Source: JAOPZW01 sp963789015 (GTDB lineage Bacteria; Actinomycetota; Thermoleophilia; Solirubrobacterales; Solirubrobacteraceae). From it: DNA of 64,000 nucleotides. The stretch covers positions 372,001 through 436,000 of the forward strand of contig CAWBIU010000003.1 of the NCBI GenBank assembly GCA_963789015.1, in the 5' to 3' direction. The translations under genes were made by a program, and so were the position numbers. Below the pieces are notes generated by a model. The model saw only the letters and a list, made by a program, of their open reading frames with translations. It was not told the DNA's origin and searched no databases. Position 1 is the stretch's first letter; each line of letters begins with the position of its first letter. Of the stretch, positions 51,770 through 59,202 are shown one piece after another.

Positions 51770-52702
51770 GTGGCCACGACAGCTCGCTTCATCGAAGTTC
51801 GCTCGGGCCGGCGCGTCCATGCCCTGGAGGCGGGCGACGGGCCGCCGGTCGTCTGCCTGCACGGGAGCAGCACGTCGTCGGTGTCGCTGCTCCCGCTGCT
51901 CGACCGCGCCCACGGGCTGCGGCTGATCGCCGTCGACCGGCCCGGGTTCGGTCGCAGCGAGCCCGCGCCCGTCCCCCGCGAGCGCTTCCGGGACGCCGCC
52001 GTCGAGTTCGTCGACGAGGTCCTCGACGCGCTCGGGCTGGAGGAGTGCGCGCTGGCCGGCCAGTCGATGGGGGGAACCTGGGCGCTCTGGTACGCGCTCG
52101 CGCACCCCGGCCGGGTCCGACGCCTGGCGCTCATCGGCTCGGCGCCGCTGCTGCCGGGCACGCGGGCCCCGGCGCCGCTGCGGGTGCTTGCCACCCCGGT
52201 CGTCGGCGACCTGCTCGCCCGCGTGCGACCGAACACGCGGATGATTCTCCGCCTCATGGCGTCGATGGGCGAGCGCGACACGATCGTCCGCCATCCGGAC
52301 CTCCTCGAGGCCCTGGTGGCGGCGGGCCGGGATCCGACCGCGTCGGCCACGAACCTCGCCGAGATCCGAGCGGGCATCTCGTCACTGGGATTCCGGCGCT
52401 CGGCGCGGATCCGGACCGAGACGCTACGGCGCCTGACCGTGCCGACGCTGCTGATCTGGGGCGACCACGATCCGGTCGGGTCGGTCGGGGCGGCGCGCGC
52501 GACGGCGGAGGCCGTCCCCGACGCGACGCTCGAGGTGCTCCCGGCCGGGCACGTCCCGTACCTGGGTCACCCGGAGCGCGTGTCCGAGGTCCTCTCCGCC
52601 TTCGTGCGCCCGTCGGCCGCCGCCTCGACGAGCGGCTTGATCCGTCGGCGGGCCGCGGCAAGCCCGAGCCGCGAGAGCAGCTCGTCGGCGAGCAGCACGT
52701 AG
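51770..52702 (+). CDS. Alpha/beta hydrolase, with 3' end overlapping parA
   Basis: A 310-residue hydrolase. The fold is clear from VVCLHGSSTSSVSLLPLLD, AVDRPGFGRSEPAP, the nucleophile ALAGQSMGGTWALWYALAHP, LLIWGDHDPVGSVGAA and the His in LPAGHVPYLGHPERV. The final ~28 residues (PSAAASTSGLIRRRAA and a Ser-rich tail) are read through the opposite strand of parA, and the domain proper ends before. GTG 51770 follows GGGAGGA; a TTG at 51749 is a weaker start. The 136-bp overlap is unusual. Confidence 0.85.
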   Translation: MATTARFIEVRSGRRVHALEAGDGPPVVCLHGSSTSSVSLLPLLDRAHGLRLIAVDRPGFGRSEPAPVPRERFRDAAVEFVDEVLDALGLEECALAGQSMGGTWALWYALAHPGRVRRLALIGSAPLLPGTRAPAPLRVLATPVVGDLLARVRPNTRMILRLMASMGERDTIVRHPDLLEALVAAGRDPTASATNLAEIRAGISSLGFRRSARIRTETLRRLTVPTLLIWGDHDPVGSVGAARATAEAVPDATLEVLPAGHVPYLGHPERVSEVLSAFVRPSAAASTSGLIRRRAAASPSRESSSSASST

Positions 52703-53397
52703 TCCGAGCCGAGATCGGCGCGGTGGTCGAGTATCGACACCGCGCGCTCGGCCGACTCGGCGTAGGCGATCGACTGGCGCACGACCGTGGTGAGCAGCTT
52801 GTCGCCGATGTGCTCGCGCAGCGAGGCGTAGCTCTCGCGCGAGTGCACCGTGCGCATGTCGGCGATGTTGAACACGACCCCGAGCCACTCGAGGTCCGGG
52901 TTCAGTCCGTCGCGCGCGAGCTCGATGACCTCGAGCGCCTGCTCGACGCCCTGCAGCGCGAAGTACTGGGCCTCGGCGCTGAGCAGCGCGTAGTCGGCGG
53001 CCACGAGCGCGTTGACGGTGAGCAGGCCGAGCGCGGGCGGGCAGTCGACGAGGATCACGTCGTAGTCGCCGTCGACGTCCTTGAGCGCCCGGCGCAGCGT
53101 GAGCTCGCGGCCCATCTTGCCGGCGAGCTGGAGCTCGGCCTCGGCGAGCGACAGGTTGGCGGGGATCACCCCCTCGTGGACGGCGTCGGCCGCCGTCGCC
53201 CGGCCGGTGAGGACGTCGCCGATCGTCGGCTCGGTGTCGGGCTCGACGTCGAAGTAGTCCGACAGGTTGCCCTGCGGGTCGAGGTCGATGGCGAGGACGT
53301 CCAGCCCGGCGCGCCGGAAGACGTCGGTCAGGTGACGGACGGCTGTCGTCTTGCCCGTGCCGCCCTTCTGCGAGAGCACCGCGATCTTGTGGGCCAC
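52567..53397 (-). CDS. ParA/Soj-type partition ATPase
   Basis: A 276-residue deviant-Walker ATPase. Walker A is SQKGGTGKTTAVRHL with the signature Lys; Walker B regions VILVDCPPALGLLTVNALVAAD and AIDLDPQGNLSDYF match ParA. No ParB gene or parS site is seen here. A common actinobacterial alternative is positioning of the chromosome or of a large protein complex. The C-terminal ~20 residues overlap the convergent hydrolase gene. The neighbouring FHA gene is in the same direction, 132 bp upstream of it, with hairpins between them. Confidence 0.88.
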   Translation of the reverse strand: MAHKIAVLSQKGGTGKTTAVRHLTDVFRRAGLDVLAIDLDPQGNLSDYFDVEPDTEPTIGDVLTGRATAADAVHEGVIPANLSLAEAELQLAGKMGRELTLRRALKDVDGDYDVILVDCPPALGLLTVNALVAADYALLSAEAQYFALQGVEQALEVIELARDGLNPDLEWLGVVFNIADMRTVHSRESYASLREHIGDKLLTTVVRQSIAYAESAERAVSILDHRADLGSDYVLLADELLSRLGLAAARRRIKPLVEAAADGRTKAERTSDTRSG

Positions 53398-53455
53398 GCG
53401 TCGCCAGTCTAGGCGGCGTGCCGCACGACGTCCGTGCGGTGGCTCACGCCCGTGC

Positions 53456-53519
53456 GGAGAGGGCCCGGATCCCGCAACCCGGGCCCCTCCGTCCCTCTCC
53501 TCCGCGGGCCTTCGGCCCG
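53456..53519. terminator. Tandem GC hairpins between FHA and parA genes
   Basis: Two stem-loops: GAGGGCCCGG...CCGGGCCCCTC (about 53458-53488, loop ATCCCGCAA region) and CGGGCC-TTC-GGCCCG (53505-53519). The second can form a UUCG-type loop. No T-run follows, so they may be bidirectional transcription ends or structured spacer. They sit between the FHA gene stop and the parA start on the same strand. Confidence 0.45.
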
Positions 53520-53529
53520 AAGCCTCGGT

Positions 53530-54105
53530 CTAGCCGGTCGCCCTCAGGGGCGACGTCGCGGTGGGGGCCGTGGCGGCCTCCGCCTCGAGGAAGTGCAGCC
53601 GGTAGCGGCCGACGACGATCTCGTCGCCGTCGGTCAGGACGCGCCACTCGACGCGCTCGCCGTTGACGAACACGCCGTTGAGGCTGCGGTCGTCGAGCAC
53701 GCGCACGCCGTCGGGCTGGCGCACGATCAACGCGTGGCGGCGCGACACCGTGGGGTCGTCGAAGCGCACGTCGGCCGCGAGGCTGCGCCCCACTCGCGTC
53801 CACTCGCGCTCGAGCGAGGCGAGCCGCACGCTGCTGCCGTCGTGCCAGGCCAGGTACTCGCCGGACTCGGTGACGAGCCCGCGCGCCTCGGCGATCAGCG
53901 CCTCGCGCTGCTCGGGCGTCGGCTCGTCGCTCGTGCGGCGCGCGAAGCGCCCGCCCGAGAACAGCGAGGCCCGGGCGAACCGCGCGCCGCCGCAGCCGGG
54001 GCAGTCCGGCAATTCGTCGGCGGCCGACAGCGTGACCACGTAGCCACACCCTTCACATCTGAACGAACCGGTACCCGCAAGGGTGCCCGTCGTGAGTGAC
54101 TCCAT
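53530..54105 (-). CDS. FHA-domain protein with N-terminal zinc ribbon
   Basis: A 191-residue protein. The N-terminal zinc ribbon has two Cys pairs: FRCEGCGYVV and PDCPGCGGARF. A Gln/Glu/Arg-rich linker follows (SDEPTPEQREALIAEARG). The C-terminal FHA domain (about 95-175) carries TRVGRSLAADVRFDDPTVSRRHALI with the conserved GR, SxxH and later SLNGVFVNGERV. FHA domains bind phospho-threonine, so a serine/threonine kinase partner is expected, though none is in the window. Start ATG 54105. Confidence 0.88.
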   Translation of the reverse strand: MESLTTGTLAGTGSFRCEGCGYVVTLSAADELPDCPGCGGARFARASLFSGGRFARRTSDEPTPEQREALIAEARGLVTESGEYLAWHDGSSVRLASLEREWTRVGRSLAADVRFDDPTVSRRHALIVRQPDGVRVLDDRSLNGVFVNGERVEWRVLTDGDEIVVGRYRLHFLEAEAATAPTATSPLRATG

Positions 54106-54205
54106 CGTTCCGCTCCCTCCGTCCGCGAGGCCCTCTCAGAACCTCGCGCTCCGACGATGATAACGACGCTGTCAATTGAGCCTGGGCTATGAAAATGGCG
54201 TATTG

Positions 54206-54237
54206 GACGGGCCTTTTGGCTCTCTGGGAGGCCCGTC
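54206..54237 (+). other. 9-bp inverted repeat in the FHA upstream region
   Basis: GACGGGCCT (54206-54214) and AGGCCCGTC (54229-54237) form a perfect stem with a 14-nt loop. The interval 54106-54347, between the FHA start and the zinc-ribbon gene, has local AT-richer patches (GATGATAACG, ATGAAAATGGCG) and no clear gene. TGTCAATTGAG near 54170 may be a minus-strand TTGACA promoter element. Function unknown. Confidence 0.4.
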
Positions 54238-54347
54238 TGCGCCCTGGTGGGGGACCGGGATAGCGCATCGCGACGCGAGCGTCAACGCGCCATGCGACCG
54301 ACGGTGGCGGGGAGGACGCCAACGGTCGGCGGCGAACACCTGCAGTC

Positions 54348-54617
54348 ATGCTCCGCCCACTGCTCGGCATCTCCCAGCCCGACCTCGAACGCGAGTTGCT
54401 GCGCAAGAGCGTGGACCTGCTGCAGGCCGGCCGGGTGGGCTGCGACGACTGCGGGCGCACGCCGCTGGTGGGCGAGCGCGTGCACGTCTACCCGCGCCAC
54501 GTCGTCCTCTGCGAGCTGTGCCGGCCGCGCCGGCGGACGGCGCCCGAGCGCACGCTGACGGTGCCGCACTCCGAGCGCGGGCACACGGTGCGCCTGCGCG
54601 TGCGCGCCGCTGCCTGA
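54348..54617 (+). CDS. Small putative zinc-ribbon protein, 89 aa
   Basis: An 89-residue protein with two Cys pairs: VGCDDCGRTPLVGERVHVY and VLCELCRPRRRTA, forming a probable zinc knuckle. An N-terminal helix (DLERELLRKSVDLLQAG) precedes it, and a charged tail (HSERGHTVRLRVR) follows. I cannot name the function; the layout (helix plus treble-clef-like ribbon) suggests nucleic acid or protein binding. ATG 54348. The SRPBCC gene follows 27 bp later. Confidence 0.75.
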   Translation: MLRPLLGISQPDLERELLRKSVDLLQAGRVGCDDCGRTPLVGERVHVYPRHVVLCELCRPRRRTAPERTLTVPHSERGHTVRLRVRAAA

Positions 54618-54644
54618 CGATCTCGCCCCCTAGAATCGCGGGCC

Positions 54645-55172
54645 GTGGACCCGCTCATCACCGAAGTGACGATCGCCCGGCCCCGCGCCGAGATCTTCGA
54701 GTACCTCGTCGACATCGCCAACCATGCGGAGTTCACCGACCACTTCATGGTCGACTGGCGGCTGACGCGCGAGGACACCTACGGCCGCGGCGCGGGCGCC
54801 CGCTACCGCATCAAGGCGCCGTTCAACCGCTTCCCGTGGGCCGACTCCACGATCGTCGAGGTGATCCCGGAGCGGCGCATCGTCGAGGTGGGGCGGACGG
54901 GCAAGTTCAACCGGATCCGCACGATCGGCGTCTACGAGCTCGAGCCGGTCTCGGCGACCTCGACGCGCGTGCGCTTCACGCTCGAGACCGAGCCGAAGAT
55001 GCTCTCCGACAAGCTGCTCGAGAGCTTCGGCGCGCGCGGCTGGATGAAGCGCAAGCTCGGCAAGGCGATGCGCCGCCTGCGCTCGATCCTCGAGGAGGAC
55101 CTCGACCGCGGGACCCGGCCGACGATCGCCGGCGGTGCGCGCAAGCCCGCCACCGGCGCACCGATCCGCTGA
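54645..55172 (+). CDS. SRPBCC (polyketide cyclase/dehydrase-like) protein
   Basis: A 175-residue single-domain protein of the START/Bet v1-like SRPBCC fold. It begins TEVTIARPRAEIFEYLVDIANHAEFTDHF (strand 1 and the two short helices) and has repeated strands (RYRIKAPFNRFPWADSTIVEVIPERRI) and a long C-terminal helix (LGKAMRRLRSILEEDL). These proteins bind hydrophobic ligands. No catalytic site can be assigned. GTG start 54645. Probably co-transcribed with the small zinc-ribbon gene and with the lipoprotein gene (30 bp downstream). Confidence 0.8.
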   Translation: MDPLITEVTIARPRAEIFEYLVDIANHAEFTDHFMVDWRLTREDTYGRGAGARYRIKAPFNRFPWADSTIVEVIPERRIVEVGRTGKFNRIRTIGVYELEPVSATSTRVRFTLETEPKMLSDKLLESFGARGWMKRKLGKAMRRLRSILEEDLDRGTRPTIAGGARKPATGAPIR

Positions 55173-55202
55173 CCCGGCGGCTCGACTAGACTCCCGCGCC
55201 CG

Positions 55203-55757
55203 ATGCGTCGCTCGCTCGCCCTGGCCTTCGCCGTCATCGCCGCGTTCGCGCTCAGCGCGTGCAACAAGGAGGACGAGATCCTCCACGGCACCACCGAGGG
55301 CGCCTACCTCGATCTCGGCGAGCTGAAGTACCAGGTGCAGATCTCGCGGATCCTCAACCCGAGCTCGGTCGAGGACCGCGCCTACCTCGTCGGGCTGACG
55401 CCCGCCGAGCGCCGGCTGAAGGTCGGCGAGCAGTGGTTCGCCGTCTTCATCCGCGTCCAGAACGTGACCAACGAGGCCAAGCCGGCGGCGATCGACTACC
55501 GGATCGTCGACACACAGGAGACGACGTTCCGCCCGATCCGCCTGGCCGCCGACAACGTGTTCGCCTACCGCGGCGGGAACGTCTCGCCGCACAACGTGAT
55601 CCCGAAGCCCGACAGCCCGGCCGAGCAGGGCTCGATCCAGGGCTCGCTTCTGCTCTTCAGGATCCCCAACGCGAACCTCGAGAACCGCCCGCTCGAGTTC
55701 TCGATCCGCACCCCGCGCCAGCCCGGCGTGGTCGCGACCGTCGACCTCGACATCTAG
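55203..55757 (+). CDS. Secreted lipoprotein of unknown function
   Basis: A 184-residue exported lipoprotein. The signal is RRSLALAFAVIAAFALSAC with the lipobox ALSAC (Cys20). The body has strand-rich segments (YLDLGELKYQVQISRILNP, VGEQWFAVFIRVQNVTN, IDYRIVDTQETTFRPI), an immunoglobulin-like pattern seen in DUF4352/telomeric-repeat-factor-like families. Predicted to be anchored outside the membrane; function unknown. Depends on lgt (35.8 kb) for processing. Confidence 0.78.
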   Translation: MRRSLALAFAVIAAFALSACNKEDEILHGTTEGAYLDLGELKYQVQISRILNPSSVEDRAYLVGLTPAERRLKVGEQWFAVFIRVQNVTNEAKPAAIDYRIVDTQETTFRPIRLAADNVFAYRGGNVSPHNVIPKPDSPAEQGSIQGSLLLFRIPNANLENRPLEFSIRTPRQPGVVATVDLDI

Positions 55758-55855
55758 GAGCGGTCCCACGTGAGCCCCGCGCCGGCGGGGGCTCGCGCGA
55801 GCCGCCCGCCGGCACCGGAGCGGGGCCCTCCTCCCGAAGGCCGTCCCGCCGCTCG

Positions 55856-56215
55856 CTACTCGACGGTGAACGCGACGAGCATGCCGTTGGCGGCGTGGAA
55901 GCCGTCACCGATCGTGCACAGCGCGACGTACGTCCCTGGCGTCAGGTTGACGGTCTTGGACTCGCTCTCGCCCGCCGCCAGCGTCTTGCTGGCGAACCGC
56001 CGGCCGCCGCCCAGGTTCCGGACGACCCGGAAGTTGTGGCGGATCTGGCCCTGTGAGGTGTTGCGGAAGCGGAACGTCGTCCGTCCCGCATCGATCGTCT
56101 TGGGCACGCCTCGGAAGGCGAAGTTCGGCGGGCTGCCGCTCAGACGGATCGAGACGGACTCGTCCGACTGGCTCGTGCCGCCGAGCGCCGTGGCCGCGCC
56201 CGCTCCGACGATCAC
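55856..56215 (-). CDS. Cupredoxin-like copper protein, N-terminus possibly incomplete
   Basis: A ~119-residue blue-copper-type domain. Type 1 copper ligands are visible: His in QIRHNFRVV, Cys in YVALCTIGDGFHAANGM, then His and Met in the same loop (C-x6-H-x4-M). The body is strand-rich (SIRLSGSPPNFAFRG, TFRFRNTS, ESKTVNLTPGTY). The N-terminus IVGAGAATALGGTSQS is hydrophobic but short and lacks the basic residues of a signal peptide, and an in-frame stop lies a few codons upstream. Either the start is CTG/GTG or part has been lost. It follows the PBP gene (27 bp) on the same strand. Confidence 0.75.
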   Translation of the reverse strand: MIVGAGAATALGGTSQSDESVSIRLSGSPPNFAFRGVPKTIDAGRTTFRFRNTSQGQIRHNFRVVRNLGGGRRFASKTLAAGESESKTVNLTPGTYVALCTIGDGFHAANGMLVAFTVE

Positions 56216-56242
56216 GGTCAGCGATGTCAGGTTTCAGTCAAG

Positions 56243-57991
56243 TCACGAAGTTGCCCTGAGGGCGGCGGACAGCACGCTGCGCGCCGCGGGGGCCGCCGTG
56301 TCGCCGCCCGCGCCCGAGGCGACGAGCAGCACGCCGACGGCGGCGCGCGGCCGGCCGTCGCCGGCCGGCGCGTAGGCGGCGAACCAGGCGTCGGTGTCGG
56401 TCGGGTCGTCCGGGTTGTCCTCGGGCGGGCAGGACTCGGGGTTGGCCGGGTCGGGCTCGCAGCGCGTCGTCGTCTTCAGCTCGGCCGTGCCCGTCTTGCC
56501 CGCGACCTTGACGCCGGGGATCGCCGCCGCCGTGCCGGTCCCCTCGCGGACCACGGCGAGCATCATCCGCTCGACGGAGCGGGCGATCCGCGGGGAGGTG
56601 GCGCGCTTCGTGGGAGCCGGCTCGCGCGCGTCGTCGAAGCTCATCGTGGGGGCGGGCAGGCGCCCGCGGCGCCCGATCGCGGCGGCGGTCAGCGCCATCT
56701 GCAGCGCGGTGGCCTGCACGCGCCCCTGGCCGATGGCCGACGAGCCGACGGCGAGCGCGTCGCCGATCTCGTCCGGCGCCGGGATCGTGCTCGTCGCCGC
56801 GCCGGGGATCGGCGGCTCGGCGTTGAAGCCGAAGCGCTCGGCCACGGAGACCAGGCGCTGCGCCCCGAGCTCGGCCCCGAGCGGCGCGAAGACCGAGTTG
56901 CAGGACTCGGCGAAGGACGCCACGAGCGTCCCGCCGCACGCCTCGCCGTGGGCGTTCTCGACCTTGACGCCCTCCAGCTGCGTCTCCGTCTGCACGGGGT
57001 AGCTGTGCCCCGGGCTCGTGATTCGGGCCTCGAGCGCCCCGGTGAGCGTGAGGATCTTGAAGGTCGAGCCCGGCGGCTGGAGCCCGGACAGGCCGATCCC
57101 GGCGGCGGCGAGCAGCGCGCCGCTGCGCGGGTCGAGCGCGACGACCCCGCCCAGGCGCTCCTCCAGGGCGGCGACCGCCGCCTCCTGGACGTCGAGCGAG
57201 ATCGTCGTGCGCACCGGCTCGGCCTTGTACGCGGCGCCGCGTGCGATGACGCGGTCGCCGGCGCGCAGCTCGCCGCCCGGGCGCCCGATGAGCGCCGCGT
57301 CGAAGACGCGCTCGAGCCCGCTCACGCCGACCTGGGCGTCGGACGGGACGCCCAGCTCGCGCAGCTCGGAGCGGCGCTCGTCCGGGATCGGGCCGAGCGC
57401 GCCGGCGATCGAGCGGGCCACGTCGGAGACCGGCGAGGAGCGGTCGTCGCCGCGCGCCAGCGGCGTGTTGTCGCGCGCCATGAGCGACGCGCGCGGGGGC
57501 AGGTGGGTCGTGCGCGTGAGGCGCTCGCCGTGGCGCAGGCCCGGGAAGCTGAGCTCCCGCGTCCACGTGATCCCGTCCTCGGCGACGGGGAGAAGGACCT
57601 CGCCGCGGACGGTGCCGAAGACCCGCGTGGCGACCCGCACGGGCAGGCGGAAGGTCCCGCTCGGGGCCGCGACCGGGGGCCCGACGACGACCGCGTCCGC
57701 CGTCGCCGTGCGCAGCGCGCGGCGGTAGGCCGAGGAGAACGAGCGCCGACGCACACGCGCGCGGGTGGCGTCCGTGAGCTCGCTGTACATGGCGGCCCAG
57801 TCGCCGCGCTGCCAGGCCTCGGCGAAGCGCACCGCGGTGCGCTCGTTCGTCGACACGTGGCGCGCGCCGCAGACCAGCCCGCCGCAGAAGGCGAGGGCCG
57901 CGATCATGGTCCCGCCGGCGAGCGTGCGCAGGCGACGGGCGCGGCGTCCGTGACCCCCGGATCGCCGCACGTCCTGTGGCAGGCCCCCCAC
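56243..57991 (-). CDS. Class B penicillin-binding protein with NTF2-like N-terminal domain
   Basis: A 582-residue peptidoglycan transpeptidase (MecA/PBP2-like). A hydrophobic N-terminal anchor (MIAALAFCGGLVCGA) precedes an NTF2-like domain (about 45-150), then the PBP dimerisation region. The transpeptidase has PGSTFK (SxxK, catalytic Ser), SFAESCNSVF (SxN-type motif, SCN) and VAGKTGTAELK (KTG). A serine-threonine-rich loop with CEPDPANPESCP follows the last. It crosslinks cell wall outside the membrane. GTG start at 57991; a nearer start before MIAALAF is possible. Divergent from the marP-type gene (29 bp). Confidence 0.9.
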   Translation of the reverse strand: MGGLPQDVRRSGGHGRRARRLRTLAGGTMIAALAFCGGLVCGARHVSTNERTAVRFAEAWQRGDWAAMYSELTDATRARVRRRSFSSAYRRALRTATADAVVVGPPVAAPSGTFRLPVRVATRVFGTVRGEVLLPVAEDGITWTRELSFPGLRHGERLTRTTHLPPRASLMARDNTPLARGDDRSSPVSDVARSIAGALGPIPDERRSELRELGVPSDAQVGVSGLERVFDAALIGRPGGELRAGDRVIARGAAYKAEPVRTTISLDVQEAAVAALEERLGGVVALDPRSGALLAAAGIGLSGLQPPGSTFKILTLTGALEARITSPGHSYPVQTETQLEGVKVENAHGEACGGTLVASFAESCNSVFAPLGAELGAQRLVSVAERFGFNAEPPIPGAATSTIPAPDEIGDALAVGSSAIGQGRVQATALQMALTAAAIGRRGRLPAPTMSFDDAREPAPTKRATSPRIARSVERMMLAVVREGTGTAAAIPGVKVAGKTGTAELKTTTRCEPDPANPESCPPEDNPDDPTDTDAWFAAYAPAGDGRPRAAVGVLLVASGAGGDTAAPAARSVLSAALRATS

Positions 57992-58020
57992 GCATCTGAG
58001 AGTAGCCTGCGCGCGGCCGC

Positions 58021-59166
58021 GTGACCTCCCTCGACTGGATCATCGTCGCCCTGACGCTCGCCGCCGCGTTCGCCGGCTACGCACAGGGGTTCGTGGTCGG
58101 GGCGGCGACGCTGGCGGGCTTCGCCGGAGGGCTGCTGCTCGGCGGCCGCCTCGGGGCCGCGCTGATCGAGTCGGGGTCGCAGTCGCCCTACGCGCCGCTG
58201 TTCGGGCTGGCCGGCGCACTGATCGGGGGCCTGCTGCTCGGCAGCCTGATGGAGACGCTCGGCCACGGCGTGCGGCGCCGGCTTCGCATCCCCGGCCTCG
58301 GGGTCGTCGACGGCCTCGGCGGCGCGATGCTCAGCGGCGCCGTCGCGCTCGGCCTGGCCTGGCTGGCGGGCGCCGTCGCCCTCCAGACGCCCGGCGCGAA
58401 CACGTTCCGCGTCGAGATCCAGCGCTCGTCGATCCTGCAGGCGCTCAACGACGCGCTGCCGCCCTCCGGGCCGGTCCTCAATGCGCTCGCGCGGTTCGAC
58501 CCCTTTCCGCGCATCGACGGCCCGTCGGCCGGCGTCCCCGCGCCGCGGGCGGCGATCGCCCGCGACCCGGAGGTCCGGGCCGCGGCGGAGGGCGTGGTCA
58601 AGATCCAGGGCACGGCGTGCGGGCTCGGCGTCGAGGGCTCGGGCTGGATCGCCTCGCCGGGCGTCGTGGTCACCAACGCGCACGTCGTCGCGGGCCAGAC
58701 CGACACCACGGTGCAGCTCGGCGGCGAGGGCGACCGCCTGACCGCGCAGGCGGTGGGCTACGACCCGCGCAACGACATCGCCGTGCTGCGCGTCGACGGC
58801 CTCGGCGGCCGCCCGCTGCCGCTCGCCGAGGACCCGGAGCCGGGCAGCCAGGCGGCGATCCTCGGGTTCCCGGAGAACGGGCCCTACGACGTCCGCGCTG
58901 GGCGCATCGGGGCGACGCGCACGGTCCTCACCCAGGACGCCTACGGGCGCGGCCCGGTGTCACGGCGGCTGACCACGTTCCGCGGCCTGGTGCGCCCGGG
59001 CAACTCCGGCGGGCCGATGGTCGACGGCCGCGGACGGGTGCTCACGACGGTGTTCGCGGCCACCCGCGGCGGCACCCAGGGGGGCTTCGGCGTGCCCAAC
59101 TCGATCGTCGCCGAAGACCTGCGCTCCCTCGCCGGTCCGGTCTCGACGGGCCCGTGCGCGAGGTGA
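58021..59166 (+). CDS. marP: MarP-like membrane serine protease (CvpA plus trypsin domain)
   Basis: A 381-residue membrane protein. The first ~170 residues form a CvpA-like domain with four hydrophobic segments (LDWIIVALTLAAAFAGYAQG onward). The C-terminal domain is a chymotrypsin-like protease outside the membrane, with the triad His221 (VVTNAHVVAG), Asp252 (ARNDIAVL-type PRNDIAVLRVDG) and Ser329 (RPGNSGGPMVDG). In mycobacteria MarP supports acid resistance and peptidoglycan remodelling. GTG start 58021, topB follows by 36 bp. The pairing with a divergent PBP supports a cell-wall role. Confidence 0.88.
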   Translation: MTSLDWIIVALTLAAAFAGYAQGFVVGAATLAGFAGGLLLGGRLGAALIESGSQSPYAPLFGLAGALIGGLLLGSLMETLGHGVRRRLRIPGLGVVDGLGGAMLSGAVALGLAWLAGAVALQTPGANTFRVEIQRSSILQALNDALPPSGPVLNALARFDPFPRIDGPSAGVPAPRAAIARDPEVRAAAEGVVKIQGTACGLGVEGSGWIASPGVVVTNAHVVAGQTDTTVQLGGEGDRLTAQAVGYDPRNDIAVLRVDGLGGRPLPLAEDPEPGSQAAILGFPENGPYDVRAGRIGATRTVLTQDAYGRGPVSRRLTTFRGLVRPGNSGGPMVDGRGRVLTTVFAATRGGTQGGFGVPNSIVAEDLRSLAGPVSTGPCAR

Positions 59167-59202
59167 CCCAAGGCCATCCAGCAGCGCTACCCTGCTCGCC
59201 TC

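Noticed and set aside
53456..53519. Simple Rho-independent terminator
   Set aside because: The stems are strong but no run of T follows on either strand, so I list them only as possible terminators with low confidence.
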